From assembly GCF_007859815.1 (NCBI RefSeq), contig NZ_SJPH01000009.1, positions 1-64,000 on the forward strand: a stretch of DNA of 64,000 bases, in the 5' to 3' direction. Source of the DNA: Botrimarina hoheduenensis. Lineage in GTDB: Bacteria; Planctomycetota; Planctomycetia; Pirellulales; Lacipirellulaceae. The notes under the pieces are model-generated. The model worked only from the letters and a program-made list of their open reading frames with translations, made no database searches and was not told where the DNA came from. The position numbers were made by a program, and so were the translations under genes. Below are positions 1 to 8,841 of the stretch, piece by piece. Within the stretch, counting starts at the first letter, position 1. Every line of letters begins with the position of its first letter.

Positions 1-118
1 CTCCAGGGCCTGCTTCGGCTACGCCTCAGCAGGCCCCTCCGCTACGGAGGGCCAGCGGAGTAGAGTTCAACAATCCCGATTCTCTCATCGCAGGTGGTAC
101 ATAGATCGGGGGAAGGCC
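1..118 (+). mobile_element. 3' end of an IS3-family element (remnant)
   Basis: Reading from base 3 gives the last residues of an IS3 orfB, ending ...NPDSLIAGGT with a stop at 102-104. This matches the C-terminus of the complete orfB at 36054-36923. The terminal ACATAGATCGGGGGAAGG is the right inverted repeat also seen at about 36927-36938 and, inverted, at 50161. The rest of the element lies outside the window. The IS end abuts the tmRNA-like repeat that starts at 121. Confidence 0.75.
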
Positions 119-412
119 AGCGGCGGGAATCGAACCCCTGTTTCTTTCGACGCAAGTGGCTTGAGCGAGAACGACTTAGAGCGATGCCCGTTGTGCGCGG
201 CTGCACTATGGCTGCACTCGCAGGTCACCGATGAGCAGGAATTGGCACGCATCGGCACAATTCTGAGGGCTTGGCCGACGCTCACTGAAGCGCGGAAGCA
301 AGAACTCGAACGAAGAATTGGCGATACTCAGTAGCGTTGACGAACTGTCCCGTCGACCAGTCGCGAATCGCGTATCAGCGCAGCGATTTCCCAACGACTA
401 CCAACAGAAGAG

Positions 413-440
413 AAGAGCCGCCCGTTTCCAGGCGGCTCTT
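413..440 (-). terminator. Rho-independent-type terminator of the small minus-strand gene
   Basis: On the minus strand AAGAGCCGCC, a short loop and GGGCGGCTCTT form a strong hairpin followed by CTCTTCTG. It lies just after the stop of the gene at 456-728. The same hairpin is kept at 29165-29192 in repeat copy B, with a changed loop. Confidence 0.75.
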
Positions 441-455
441 AGGGAGTAGGCGGGG

Positions 456-728
456 CTAGGGTTTGCTCGCCAGGTAGTCGGCTTCTTCGAGCTCACGGAC
501 CTTGTCGTAAGCTAGGCCGTAAAGCCGTGCCGCTTGGATCAGCTGGGTCCCACTCAGAGAGGTGGTCTCGTGGTAGTTCCCGGCGTCGTCCTTGTAGCTT
601 CGCTGGACCGCCGAGGTCGAGTAGAAGCCGCGGCCGTTCTCGCTCTCGTTCTTCCAGATGGCGATCTGCAAGAGGCCGTCCTTGAGGCGGGCGACAGGTT
701 CGTTGGTGGTTGCAGTTGGGTTCGTCAT
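456..728 (-). CDS. Small conserved accessory protein of integrative elements (90 aa)
   Basis: This small soluble protein is nearly identical to the one at 29208-29480 and more distantly related to the one at 52499-52774. Conserved parts are a basic-acidic core (LKDGLLQIAIWKNE), an aromatic RSYKDDAGN turn and a C-terminal helix with an SGTQLIQAARL motif. I place the start at 728 because AAGGAGA sits 7-8 bases upstream and the paralogue begins at the same residue; a longer reading from 797 has no such support. Proteins of this shape are common as hypothetical cargo of integrative elements, and the compact beta-rich core could be nucleic-acid binding, but that is only a guess. It ends in its own terminator hairpin. 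Confidence 0.75.
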   Translation of the reverse strand: MTNPTATTNEPVARLKDGLLQIAIWKNESENGRGFYSTSAVQRSYKDDAGNYHETTSLSGTQLIQAARLYGLAYDKVRELEEADYLASKP

Positions 729-929
729 GGTCTTTCTCCTTTTCATGTTAGTTGACCTACGCATCCGCTTTGTCCACCGCAAAGCGGGCGTGTCCAACGT
801 CTGCCCGGAGGGACCACCAAAGAATCTCTAGCGCAGCGCCTTGAGAGATTGTTTTTGGCGTTTGACTCGACCGCTGCGGGGGGCAGGATAGCGCTAGCCA
901 ATCTGACTTGAAAAGCGAAAAGAGCGACG

Positions 930-1275
930 AACCGAACACACGAGACGGACGCTTCGCACAAACCCCGGCCTATGCAAGTCGCTAGCTGACGATGAGTGAG
1001 AGGAGGGACGCCCCCCTCGACCCCGTCTTGGGCCGCGGAACTGCCCGGACGATCACGAGAACGATCCCGGGCGCAAGCAAAGAGTGCGGCCCGAGCTGCT
1101 CCCGAAGGTGAGGTGCTCGTCTGCCAAGCGCCGCGTGAAGGGAGGTCGGCCGGCAGACAGCGGGCAAGCACAAACCAAACGCCGCTGCCGGGCGCCGACG
1201 GCGATGATCGGGGCGGCGGCTTGGGTGGTGTTGCAGCGATAATCCCGCGTTTTCTGGGGCGGTCTCCGCCCAGCC
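930..1275. other. Intergenic stretch, no supported gene
   Basis: Between repeat copy A and the Fic gene promoter. Open frames here are short, arginine/proline-rich and mutually overlapping, as expected of GC-rich non-coding DNA. I see no RNA gene or IS terminus. Confidence 0.5.
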
Positions 1276-1305
1276 TTGCGCCGTGCGGCGAATAGGTGCT
1301 ATAAT
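1276..1305 (+). promoter_or_regulatory. Candidate sigma70-type promoter of the Fic gene
   Basis: TTGCGC at 1276-1281 and a perfect TATAAT at 1300-1305 are separated by 18 bases and lie 25 bases before the start codon. A purine-rich GGAGAAG ribosome-binding site lies between them and the ATG. Confidence 0.55.
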
Positions 1306-1329
1306 CACCGCAGGAGAAGCGGTGAATAG

Positions 1330-2439
1330 ATGCCTTATATCCATGAACAACCCGACTGGCCCCAGCTGACCTGGGACAACGACGAGCTGGCGGCCCCGCT
1401 GGCTGAAGTGCGTCATCAGCAAGGGCGGCTGCTCGGCAGGATGGAGACGCTCGGCTTCGACCTGCGGAACGAGGCGAGCCTCGTCGTGCTAACGGCCGAC
1501 GTCGTGAACTCTTCGGCGATCGAAGGCGAGCAGCTCGACCCCCATGAAGTCCGCTCCTCGATCGCCCGCAAGCTGGGCCTCGACGTAGCGGGCCTGCCGC
1601 AGCCGAGCCGCAGCGTCGATGGCGTGGTCGAGATGATGCTCGACGCCACGCAGCAGTTCCAAGAGCCGCTCACGGCCGAGCGCCTTTACGGCTGGCACGC
1701 GGCGCTCTTCCCGACCGGCCACAGCGGCATCCACAAGATCGACGTCGGGAAGTGGCGCACCGACGAGGCGGGCCCGATGCAGGTCGTTTCGGGGGCGATA
1801 GGAAAAGAACGGGTTCACTTTCAGGCGCCAACGGCAGACCGTCTGGCTGAAGAGATGGACCAATTCCTGGCTTGGTTCAATAGCTCACAGGTGAACGATC
1901 CCGTTCTGAAGGCCGCCCTGGCTCACTTTTGGTTTGTGACGATCCACCCCTTCGAGGACGGCAACGGCCGCATCGCCCGCGCAATCGCCGACATGTCGCT
2001 GGCCCGCGCCGATGGCTCAAGGGACCGCTTCTACAGCATGTCGTCGCAGATCGAGGCCGAACGCAAGGATTACTACCGGCAGTTGGAACTGGCGCAGCGC
2101 GGCGACCTTGACGTCACGGGCTGGCTGGCCTGGTTCGTCGGCTGCCTCAGCCGCACGATCGACAACAGCGACGGACGCCTCGCCGCCGTGCTCAACAAAG
2201 CCCGCCTCTGGCAAAGCCTTCAAGACCGCCCGGTCAACGAACGGCAACGCGCCGTCATCAACCGGATGCTCGACGGCTTCGAGGGCTTCTTGAGCACGTC
2301 GAAATACGCCAGGCTGGCGAAGTGCTCGGCCGACACGGCGCTCCGCGACATCCGCGAGCTCGTGGAGCGGGGCGTGCTGGTCCCGAATCCGGGTCGAGGC
2401 CGCAGCACGAGCTACCGCCTCCGCCAGGGCGAGGAATGA
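1330..2439 (+). CDS. Fic family protein (AMP transferase-type)
   Basis: A Fido-fold enzyme, expected to move AMP or another nucleotide monophosphate onto a hydroxyl side chain of a target protein. The complete catalytic motif HPFEDGNGRIAR spans residues 206-217, with catalytic H206. Residues 61-67 (SSAIEGE) fit the (S/T)xxxE(G/N) inhibitory helix that blocks ATP in autoinhibited Fic proteins, here N-terminal to the Fic core. The first ~85 residues resemble the DUF4172-type N-terminal domain. The C-terminal ~80 residues look like a winged helix (TSKYARLAKCSADTALRDI). The length of 369 aa suits this stand-alone class. No antitoxin partner lies beside it, in keeping with built-in inhibition. Its target is unknown. 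It has its own promoter at 1276. Confidence 0.92.
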   Translation: MPYIHEQPDWPQLTWDNDELAAPLAEVRHQQGRLLGRMETLGFDLRNEASLVVLTADVVNSSAIEGEQLDPHEVRSSIARKLGLDVAGLPQPSRSVDGVVEMMLDATQQFQEPLTAERLYGWHAALFPTGHSGIHKIDVGKWRTDEAGPMQVVSGAIGKERVHFQAPTADRLAEEMDQFLAWFNSSQVNDPVLKAALAHFWFVTIHPFEDGNGRIARAIADMSLARADGSRDRFYSMSSQIEAERKDYYRQLELAQRGDLDVTGWLAWFVGCLSRTIDNSDGRLAAVLNKARLWQSLQDRPVNERQRAVINRMLDGFEGFLSTSKYARLAKCSADTALRDIRELVERGVLVPNPGRGRSTSYRLRQGEE

Positions 2440-2911
2440 CAAGACGGCGAGCGCTCGGGCGAGACCGGCTTTCGGGGGGTTCTCACGAGGTACACGCGAT
2501 CCCGACTGCGCGTCGTTCGCGTCAGGCACGACGCGCCGATCGCAGCCATGCAGCAACAGGAAGTTCCCTCGATGCCTCCATCCGCGGTCGGCTGCCTGAT
2601 CGCCCGCTTGACGCCATCCCGCCGAAGCGCAGAGGTGCCTTATCACGGGCAAGACCTCAGAGAGTTTGGCCTAGGCAGACGTCGCTCGTGATGGTCCAGC
2701 CGACTGGACTTTAGAACCATCCAGACTCGCGTCGGTTGCTTGATCTGGTCGGTGCGCATTCGCGAGTCATGGAACGCCCTCGTTGCATGGTATTGTGCCA
2801 CAGCGACGCCGACGCCCTCTGTCGCTAAGCGGGCTTTGTCCGCGTAGCGCCAAATTCACGGCGACTCCGGGCGATCGACGCGCTGACTGCTCTCGCGGTT
2901 GTCGGGCGGCG
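2440..2911. other. Intergenic stretch, no supported gene
   Basis: Separates the convergent Fic and GH130 genes. It holds fragments such as GGTCCAGCC also found in other gene-free stretches of the window. No credible reading frame, hairpin terminator or RNA gene was recognised. Confidence 0.45.
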
Positions 2912-4363
2912 TCAGACTGGCTCCATCGCCGCGAGCAACTCGTCCATCCCAACGGTTGCGAATGTCGAGGCGTAGTCGGACATGGCATAGGGGAGAACTA
3001 GGCGCCCTTCGTGGACGACGGCGCCGCAGCTGTAAACGACGTTCGGGACGTAGCCCTCGCGCTCGTTCTCATCGGGCGTGACGAGCGGTTGTGACAGGCG
3101 CCCGATCACTCGAGTCGGGTCGTCAAGTGCGAGCATGAAGGCTCCGATGCAGTATTTCCGCATCGGCCCGACCCCGTGACTCAGCACGAGCCAACCCGCC
3201 TCTGTCTCGATCGGCGAGCCGCAGTTGCCAACCTGCACGTACTCCCAAGGGAAGGTCGGCTTTACGACGATCTGCTTGGCGTGCCAGAAGTAGAGGTTGT
3301 CGGAGGTCATCACGAAAAGGTTTTCGCCGTCCTGCCGGGAGAGCATCGTGTAGCGGCCGCTGACGCGCCGTGGGAAAAGCGCGAAGCCCTTATTGGCGAT
3401 CGCGGGACCATTCAGCGTGTGCATCTTGAATCGCAGGAAGTCCTCGGTCTCTAGCAGCTGCGGCAGCACCACTCTTCCGTCGTAGGCGCTGTAGGTGGCG
3501 TAGTATCGCACCGAGCCGTCCTCCTCCTGGAAGCGGACGAAGCGGGCGTCTTCGATCCCGGCGGTCTCGGTCGGGCTGTAGGGGAAGACGAGCCGCTCAG
3601 ACAGCTTGGTTTCCGGGAGGTAGACGATCTCGTAGTTCGACTTTGCGAGCGTGATGATCCCGTCGAATGCCGCTTCGAACTCGTGGTGTCGCGTTCGATT
3701 CTCGCGGACAGTGAGCTTTAGGGCGTTTCCCAGCTGCTCGAGGGAGAACTCTTCTTCGAGCCGGCCCATTACGTGGTTGGTGAACAAGCCCGCCAGACCG
3801 AGTTCGTTTAGCTTTCTTACAAACAAGGCTTTTTGATACCAGGTGTCGGGGACGACGTCGGGTGGGGTCGCGAAGCGTGTCGGCTTATCGACCGTGATCG
3901 TGCATTCGGCGTCGATGACCCCGGATCGGAATGTGATCGAAGAGAGGTGTCCCTCGCCGGTGGCCCGTAGGCTGAGCACGAAGCGGCGTGAGCCCGCGGG
4001 CAAGCCCGATTGATCGGGATGCCAGACGATCGATGGGTTGAAGAGCGCCGCCGACTCGACGGCATACTCCTGGGTGAAGTACGCGCCGATCAGCAGCCGA
4101 CGGTTCTCGCTCAACGGGGCGTCGGTGATAAGAAACTCCCGCACCTTTTCAAACCGCGCTAGCAGGAAGTCCCGTGGGCGTTGGTGACGCCCGTGAAACT
4201 CTTCGAGCACCTGGGCGATCAGCCGATCGACTTCGGATTCCGGCAACGCCGACAGGCGCGCGATGATTCGCAGCTTCCGCTCCTCCGGGAACGGGATAAA
4301 GGGGCGGAGGACGACCCGCTTGCTGTTAGGCGAGAGGACGATCCCGGTTCTTTTAATCTGCAT
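2912..4363 (-). CDS. GH130-family glycoside phosphorylase/hydrolase
   Basis: A 483-aa protein of the five-bladed beta-propeller GH130 family, whose members phosphorolyse or hydrolyse beta-mannosides. Family-like signatures are GIEDAR near the middle, LFPRRVSGRY, NCGSPIETEAGWLVLSHGVG and the C-terminal EREGYVPNVVYSCGA. The first ~110 residues are an extra alpha-helical region (ERKLRIIARL..., LIAQVLEEFHGR), so it is longer than the minimal family member at 6714. It overlaps the end of the upstream glycosyltransferase gene by 11 bases, which suggests coupled translation in the order GH130 / GT4 / GH130. No signal peptide is visible, so it should act in the cytoplasm. The exact substrate cannot be read from the sequence. 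Confidence 0.9.
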   Translation of the reverse strand: MQIKRTGIVLSPNSKRVVLRPFIPFPEERKLRIIARLSALPESEVDRLIAQVLEEFHGRHQRPRDFLLARFEKVREFLITDAPLSENRRLLIGAYFTQEYAVESAALFNPSIVWHPDQSGLPAGSRRFVLSLRATGEGHLSSITFRSGVIDAECTITVDKPTRFATPPDVVPDTWYQKALFVRKLNELGLAGLFTNHVMGRLEEEFSLEQLGNALKLTVRENRTRHHEFEAAFDGIITLAKSNYEIVYLPETKLSERLVFPYSPTETAGIEDARFVRFQEEDGSVRYYATYSAYDGRVVLPQLLETEDFLRFKMHTLNGPAIANKGFALFPRRVSGRYTMLSRQDGENLFVMTSDNLYFWHAKQIVVKPTFPWEYVQVGNCGSPIETEAGWLVLSHGVGPMRKYCIGAFMLALDDPTRVIGRLSQPLVTPDENEREGYVPNVVYSCGAVVHEGRLVLPYAMSDYASTFATVGMDELLAAMEPV

Positions 4364-6680
4364 CGACGAGCCGCAAGGCTTCCTTGGTCATTTTGCCGGC
4401 CGTCGTCGTGACGGCATTCGGTGCTGCGCTGATAGCCAGAGAGTTCTCGAGTTGCTCCATTTCAACGAGCGACATTAGAAACGCCAGCGTCGATTCGGCG
4501 CCCTGGTTCTCGTTGACGCGGCCCTCTTGCAGTCCGTCGTGACAGCCCCCCGTGCCCGTGTCGTAGAGAGGCTGCCCGAGATCATTGCGGCAGAGGAACC
4601 AGTCGAAGGCGAGATGTGCTTGGTCGACCCAGAACGAATCCCCCTCGGCGTTGTAGGCCTCGATTGCCGCGGAGATCATCGCGTGGGCCTCGATCGGCTG
4701 CTGGTCGTAGGCGGCGATAGGCTGCCCGCGGCGACAGAATCCGTTGCTGCCGATAGGCCGGAACCTCCCCTCCGGAGAGACCTGCTTGGCGACCAGCCAA
4801 CGCAGCGAATCGAGGCCGATCCTCGTCGCCTTCTCGTTAGCGCTCCACCGACCGCTGAGGATCAGCGCGTGGGACAGCTTGGCGCTCGCGTAGGAGGCGA
4901 TGCTCTCGAACCAGGGCCAGTCGTTGGTCGCGCTCCGCTCGTACAGGTCGATCAGTTTGTCGGTGAGGGTGTCACGCATCTGATCGACGAGCCGGTCGCC
5001 GCTGAGTCGCCGGAGGTATTCGTGGATGCCGATCAGGGCCAACGCCCAGGTCCGCGGCGATGTCGTCTTCGCGCAGGCGGGCAGGGCTTTCTGGAAGAGC
5101 TGCACCGACCACGACTGGAAGCTCCTCCGCCGTGATCGACCGGCACAGACGCCGAGCGCCCACAGAGTGCGTCCTTGCGAGTCGTCGGAGCCATCCACCT
5201 CAAGCCACTTCCGGTCGAAGCCCATGAAGTTCCGGAAACGACAGCGGTCTTCGTCGAACGCGTGGTTGAGGAACGCGGCGTAGCTTGAGGCTGCCTGGTG
5301 CAGCTCGATCGAATCATGCCCCAAGTCCTCGAGAAGCACCGTGAGGATGAGCGCGCGGGCGTTGTCGTCCGTGCAGTAGCCCTCTTGGAAGTTGGGCAAC
5401 GAGAAGGTGGCGTGCTGGAAAATGCCGGTCGAGTCGGTCATCCGCAGCACGTGGTCGAGGCGGATCTTGGGGCGCGCCAGCGGCTGTTCGTCTAGCGTCT
5501 TGATCGCCAGAGGCTTCGGCAGTGCCGACTGGCTGTGCCTGGCGAGTTGGAACGAGTCGGCGTAAAGACCGGCGACGTGGCTCCAGATCATTTCGCGGCC
5601 CAAGACGTAAGCCTTCTTCCGCATCGCTTGTCGGCGTGGTTCGTCTTGCAGCAGGCCGATCGCTTCGCGCGCGATTGCCGCCGAGTCGCCGAAAGGGGTC
5701 AATACGCCCCGCCCCTCCGCGAGCAACTCTTCGGCGTGCCAATACGGAGTCGAGATCACCGCCTGCCCGCACCCGAACGAGTAGGCGAGCGTACCCGAGA
5801 CGGCCTGCGCGGCGTTCAGGTAGGGCGTGATGTAGACATCCGTCGCCCCGATGAAGTTGGTCAGCTCCTCGAGTTCGACAAAGCGGTTGTAGAAGACAAC
5901 GTTCTTCTGCACGCCCAGTTCCTTGGCCATCCGTTCGAGGCCGATCCGATAAGACTCCCCCTCGCTGCGGAGCAGGCTCGGGTGGGTCGCCCCAAGCACG
6001 ACATAGACGAAGTTTGGGACTTCCCGGACGATGGCGGGCAACGCCTTCAGGACGACCTCGATCCCCTTGTTCGGCGAGAGCAAGCCAAACGTCAGCCCCA
6101 CCTGTTTCCCCGCGAGGTCGAATTGGTCCTTGTAGAAGTCTGGGGCGGAGAAGGGACGGTCGGGGATGCCGTGGACGATCAGATCGATCTTCTCATCGGG
6201 GACTCGGTACTGCTCAAGGAGCGTCTGCCGACTCCGCTCGGTCATGACGACTAGGCGCGTTGAGAGATCGACCAGCTGCTCCATCACTCGGCGAAGCGTC
6301 TTGTCGGGATCAGGAAGGACCGTGTGCAGTGTCGTGACCACCGGGACCCTCAGGTCACGCAGAAAGCTCAAGACGTGAGCGCCCCCTGGGCCGCCGTAGA
6401 TCCCGAACTCGTGCTGGAGCGAGACCACATCCACACTGCTGAAATTGAGGAAGTCCGCGGCGCGTCGGTAGGATTCCCGATCTTGTTCGGTGATCTGAAA
6501 CCGGACGCTGGGCGGGTAGTCGTACCCCCCCTCGATGTCGTCCACGGGCACGACAAGACATTCGGTGTTCGCGAGTTCCGCGACGGCGCCGCTCAGGTCG
6601 TGCGTGAAGGTCGCGATGCCGCATTTACGCGGTGGGTAATCGCCGACGAAGGCGACTTTCTTGATATCGGGCTCGGACAT
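4353..6680 (-). CDS. GT4 glycosyltransferase with C-terminal alpha-helical toroid-like domain
   Basis: A two-part protein of 775 aa. Residues ~5-390 are a GT-B retaining glycosyltransferase of family GT4: YPPRKCGIATF at the N-terminus, FGLLSPNKGIEVVLKAL at the nucleotide-sugar domain, and ATDVYITPYLNAAQAVSGTL followed by a GCGQAVISTPY donor loop. Residues ~410-750 are rich in helical repeats with conserved W, D and G positions (EGYCTDDNARAL, DDSQGRTLWALG), resembling (alpha/alpha)6 enzymes. This architecture often accompanies GH130 genes, and here it lies between two of them. I infer synthesis or remodelling of a mannose-type glycan, but donor and acceptor are unknown. The start at 6680 is preceded by AGGAGG. 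Confidence 0.87.
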   Translation of the reverse strand: MSEPDIKKVAFVGDYPPRKCGIATFTHDLSGAVAELANTECLVVPVDDIEGGYDYPPSVRFQITEQDRESYRRAADFLNFSSVDVVSLQHEFGIYGGPGGAHVLSFLRDLRVPVVTTLHTVLPDPDKTLRRVMEQLVDLSTRLVVMTERSRQTLLEQYRVPDEKIDLIVHGIPDRPFSAPDFYKDQFDLAGKQVGLTFGLLSPNKGIEVVLKALPAIVREVPNFVYVVLGATHPSLLRSEGESYRIGLERMAKELGVQKNVVFYNRFVELEELTNFIGATDVYITPYLNAAQAVSGTLAYSFGCGQAVISTPYWHAEELLAEGRGVLTPFGDSAAIAREAIGLLQDEPRRQAMRKKAYVLGREMIWSHVAGLYADSFQLARHSQSALPKPLAIKTLDEQPLARPKIRLDHVLRMTDSTGIFQHATFSLPNFQEGYCTDDNARALILTVLLEDLGHDSIELHQAASSYAAFLNHAFDEDRCRFRNFMGFDRKWLEVDGSDDSQGRTLWALGVCAGRSRRRSFQSWSVQLFQKALPACAKTTSPRTWALALIGIHEYLRRLSGDRLVDQMRDTLTDKLIDLYERSATNDWPWFESIASYASAKLSHALILSGRWSANEKATRIGLDSLRWLVAKQVSPEGRFRPIGSNGFCRRGQPIAAYDQQPIEAHAMISAAIEAYNAEGDSFWVDQAHLAFDWFLCRNDLGQPLYDTGTGGCHDGLQEGRVNENQGAESTLAFLMSLVEMEQLENSLAISAAPNAVTTTAGKMTKEALRLVDAD

Positions 6681-6713
6681 CAGGGCCTCCTTGTTGGGGT
6701 TTGCGGTCGCACG

Positions 6714-7769
6714 TTAGTGAAGGGAAGCCAGCACCGCGTCGCGTGAAGTGTCCACAACGCCGACCGCGGTGTCCGCGGCCCCGTAGTAGATCGTCAGCCC
6801 CGTTTCGCGGTCGATCACGGCGGTAGGGAAAACCACGTTCGGCACGAACCCGGAACGCTCGAAGTCGGCGATTGGTCGCAGGAGGGGTTCACGACTCCGA
6901 CGCAAGACACGCGTGGGGTCGTCTCGGTCGAGCAAGACGGCCCCCGCGCAGTAGGCGCCAACATCGCCGGGCCGTTCCGAGGAACCGCACCCATGGTAGA
7001 TCACCAACCAACCTTCGTCCAACTCGATCGGCGGCGCGCCAGCGCCGGTTCGATCGCTCTCCCATCCGCTAATCCCCTGGAACAGGGGTTCGTGCCCGCC
7101 CCAGTGCAGCAGGTCGGGCGATCGGGCGATCCACACCTCGGGGCGGCAGAAGTCGGTCTTCGTCGTTGGACGATGCAGCGCGACGTACTGGCCGGCGATC
7201 TTGCGAGGGAACAAGACGACGTCCTTGTTCTCAGGCGGGAAGATGATCCCGTGACGCTCGAACCGGACGAAGTCGCTGGTCGAAGCGATGGCGGTCGCCG
7301 CCCCGTGCCGCGAAACGGCGACGTAGGTGATCCAGTGGATTCCGTCGATCGTCGTGATGCGCGGGTCTTCGACTCCGTACTCTTCGGCAGGAGACTCCGG
7401 CACGAAGACCGAACCCGCTGACCAAGGCTCTGACTCGCCGACTCCGCGACGGAACACACGAAGATGAGACAGCGAGGTCAAACGGGCCACGCCGTCGTGC
7501 TTAGAGCGGACGACGCGCGGGTCGCTGAGGTCGAACGCCGCCTCGGGCTCCCAATCGATCGTCACCGCCCCGCTGGGACCAACCCGCGGCAGCCCGACAA
7601 ACCCCGGCTGATCCGGGAGGGGCCTCTCGGCAACTCTCGCCAAGAGCATCGTCTCATCTACGACACGCGTGGCGCCCGGGTTGAAGACGCCGATCACCTG
7701 GAAAGCACGATCGAGGGGAGTCAGGTCGTCGGGGCTCAGCACCCGCTGTCTTGCCTTCGAGTCGGTCAT
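6714..7769 (-). CDS. GH130-family protein, second copy
   Basis: A 351-aa beta-propeller protein with the GH130 core: EYGVEDPRIT, FPRKIAGQYVALHRP, GAGAPPIELDEGWLVIYHG and RSGFVPNVVFPTA. It is shorter than the copy at 2912 because it lacks that copy's N-terminal helical extension. The frame stays open upstream to 8075, but that extension is low-complexity and overlaps other genes. ATG at 7769 overlaps the stop of the zinc-ribbon gene in an ATGA, and the family homology begins there. It is probably a cytoplasmic phosphorylase for a mannoside oligosaccharide. The gene ends 33 bases before the GT4 start, in keeping with one transcript. Confidence 0.88.
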   Translation of the reverse strand: MTDSKARQRVLSPDDLTPLDRAFQVIGVFNPGATRVVDETMLLARVAERPLPDQPGFVGLPRVGPSGAVTIDWEPEAAFDLSDPRVVRSKHDGVARLTSLSHLRVFRRGVGESEPWSAGSVFVPESPAEEYGVEDPRITTIDGIHWITYVAVSRHGAATAIASTSDFVRFERHGIIFPPENKDVVLFPRKIAGQYVALHRPTTKTDFCRPEVWIARSPDLLHWGGHEPLFQGISGWESDRTGAGAPPIELDEGWLVIYHGCGSSERPGDVGAYCAGAVLLDRDDPTRVLRRSREPLLRPIADFERSGFVPNVVFPTAVIDRETGLTIYYGAADTAVGVVDTSRDAVLASLH

Positions 7770-7999
7770 CGACCGGATTGGTACGAGAGGTTGAAGCGAT
7801 TCCGCTGGGCCGCACGCTCCCCGTCCGTGCTGGGCACGATGGCGACCTCCACGGTGCGTAGCTCCCGACGTTGCTTGTCGGCTTGGTCGCGGCTGCACTG
7901 GGGATGGACTCCGCCAGCCGAGTAAGAAGCGTGGCCACAGAACGGGCACTTCTTCTGCGACTGCGGCTTCATCAGGGGCTCTGGCTTCTTGTTGCTCAC
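7766..7999 (-). CDS. Small zinc-ribbon protein
   Basis: About 77 aa with a CPFCGH...HPQC metal-binding pair typical of a small zinc ribbon, followed by a basic helix (RDQADKQRREL). I choose the GTG at 7999 because AAAGGA precedes it by about 8 bases; an ATG at 7972 is an alternative. The stop overlaps the start of the downstream GH130 gene (ATGA), so the two are probably translated together. Function unknown. Confidence 0.6.
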   Translation of the reverse strand: MSNKKPEPLMKPQSQKKCPFCGHASYSAGGVHPQCSRDQADKQRRELRTVEVAIVPSTDGERAAQRNRFNLSYQSGR

Positions 8000-8123
8000 C
8001 GAGAAGGGTCCTTTGTTCTGATTGTCGCCGCGGAAGAGGAGAGAAGATCGGAGACGAGCGAACGAGGCTCGGCATGGGCGTCTTCGTTCGAGGCCGACAA
8101 AAGATGATTGACGCATTCGCTGG

Positions 8124-8360
8124 TCACCGACATGCGGCTCGATCCATATTCTGCGGCCGGGAAGTAAGTCTCATCGCGAACTCGTCGATGCGTTCGCCCG
8201 CCCTCGCTTTGCCGCCTCCGTAACGTTGCTCGTAGAGGTCGATGAACCGAGCACGATCTCCCCCAATAAACGCGAGGTCGTCTTCGCTCAGCTTGCCCCA
8301 AGTGAGCAGCACCCGTTGGCAAACAAACGCCCATTCCCGCTTGATTTGATCCCAGCTCAT
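8124..8360 (-). CDS. CsbD-like (UPF0337) stress protein
   Basis: A 78-aa protein starting MSWDQIKREW, with the CsbD-family pattern of an N-terminal W-DQIKxxW, a central TWGKLSEDDLAFIGGDR and a final YEQRYGGGKARAGERIDEF. CsbD proteins are small, abundant, often stress-induced cytoplasmic proteins with no defined biochemical role. The start at 8360 has GGAGGG upstream and matches the family start; the longer frame to 8438 does not. It lies in the csrA-GH130 run, which hints at stationary-phase or stress expression of the cluster. Confidence 0.8.
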   Translation of the reverse strand: MSWDQIKREWAFVCQRVLLTWGKLSEDDLAFIGGDRARFIDLYEQRYGGGKARAGERIDEFAMRLTSRPQNMDRAACR

Positions 8361-8427
8361 GCGTCCCTCCGCTTGCTGCCTCGAATGGGGTGTGTTGCCG
8401 GCTGTTGGAGAACAACCTGGAGGCGAC

Positions 8428-8841
8428 TCACCCCGCATCGTGAGAACTCGATCGTGCTACTTCGTATTCGTTCGTCCCGGTGACACGCGATAAACAGTAC
8501 CGCTGCGTGGCCGGAGGGCTTTCCTCAGCGGCCCCGGAGGGCACGCCCTCGGCATCGACCGCGTTGAGGAACGGCTCATCCGGACCAACCGGGTTGGTGA
8601 CGATGAGGCTGAATTGGGCCTGGTCGAAAACGCGACCGAGGTAGCCGGCGACTAGCGGGTACGGCCGCGACAGAGCCTCAGCGCCAAGGCGGAAGGCTTC
8701 GTACGCGGATCGATCGGTGAAACCGTAGACCGCCACGCACGCTTTCCCCGCGTAGTCCCGGCAGAGCGGGCCCTTAGGTCGTGCGTTGTCGTCGATGAGC
8801 ACGTAGCGCGGCGCCAACACGGTCGCCTGGAGGATCGTCAT
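8428..8841 (-). CDS. Hypothetical protein co-translated with csrA
   Basis: A 137-aa protein that I do not recognise. The first ~85 residues alternate beta strands and helices (LAPRYVLIDDNARP, KACVAVYGFTDRSAYEAFRLGAEALSR, FDQAQFSLIVTNP). The last ~40 are a polar, probably disordered tail. There is no signal peptide or membrane segment. Its ATG overlaps the csrA stop codon (ATGA), so it should be made in step with CsrA and could act in the same regulatory circuit; that link rests on gene order alone. Confidence 0.7.
   Translation of the reverse strand: MTILQATVLAPRYVLIDDNARPKGPLCRDYAGKACVAVYGFTDRSAYEAFRLGAEALSRPYPLVAGYLGRVFDQAQFSLIVTNPVGPDEPFLNAVDAEGVPSGAAEESPPATQRYCLSRVTGTNEYEVARSSSHDAG

Larger units (their letters stand above)
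121..929. repeat. Direct repeat copy A (tmRNA 3' fragment plus small gene)
   Basis: About 800 bp that recurs in the same orientation at 28881-29680 with few differences. It begins with CGGCGGGAATCGAACCCC, the complement of a tmRNA/tRNA T-arm and acceptor end. It continues through a non-coding stretch, a terminator hairpin, a small minus-strand gene and that gene's upstream region. The upstream region holds an inverted repeat, AATCTCT (823-829) with AGAGATT (844-850), kept in both copies. Here the tmRNA-like start is cut by an IS3 end. The repeat is best read as the edge of a tmRNA-targeting integrative element. Confidence 0.8.

Noticed and set aside
743..1171. A 142-aa minus-strand open frame before the Fic gene
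   Set aside because: Arg/Ala-rich, overlaps the repeat-borne gene's upstream region, has no ribosome-binding site and no family features.
2017..2652. A 211-aa open frame opposite the Fic gene
   Set aside because: Antisense shadow of a GC-rich gene; composition typical of such shadows.
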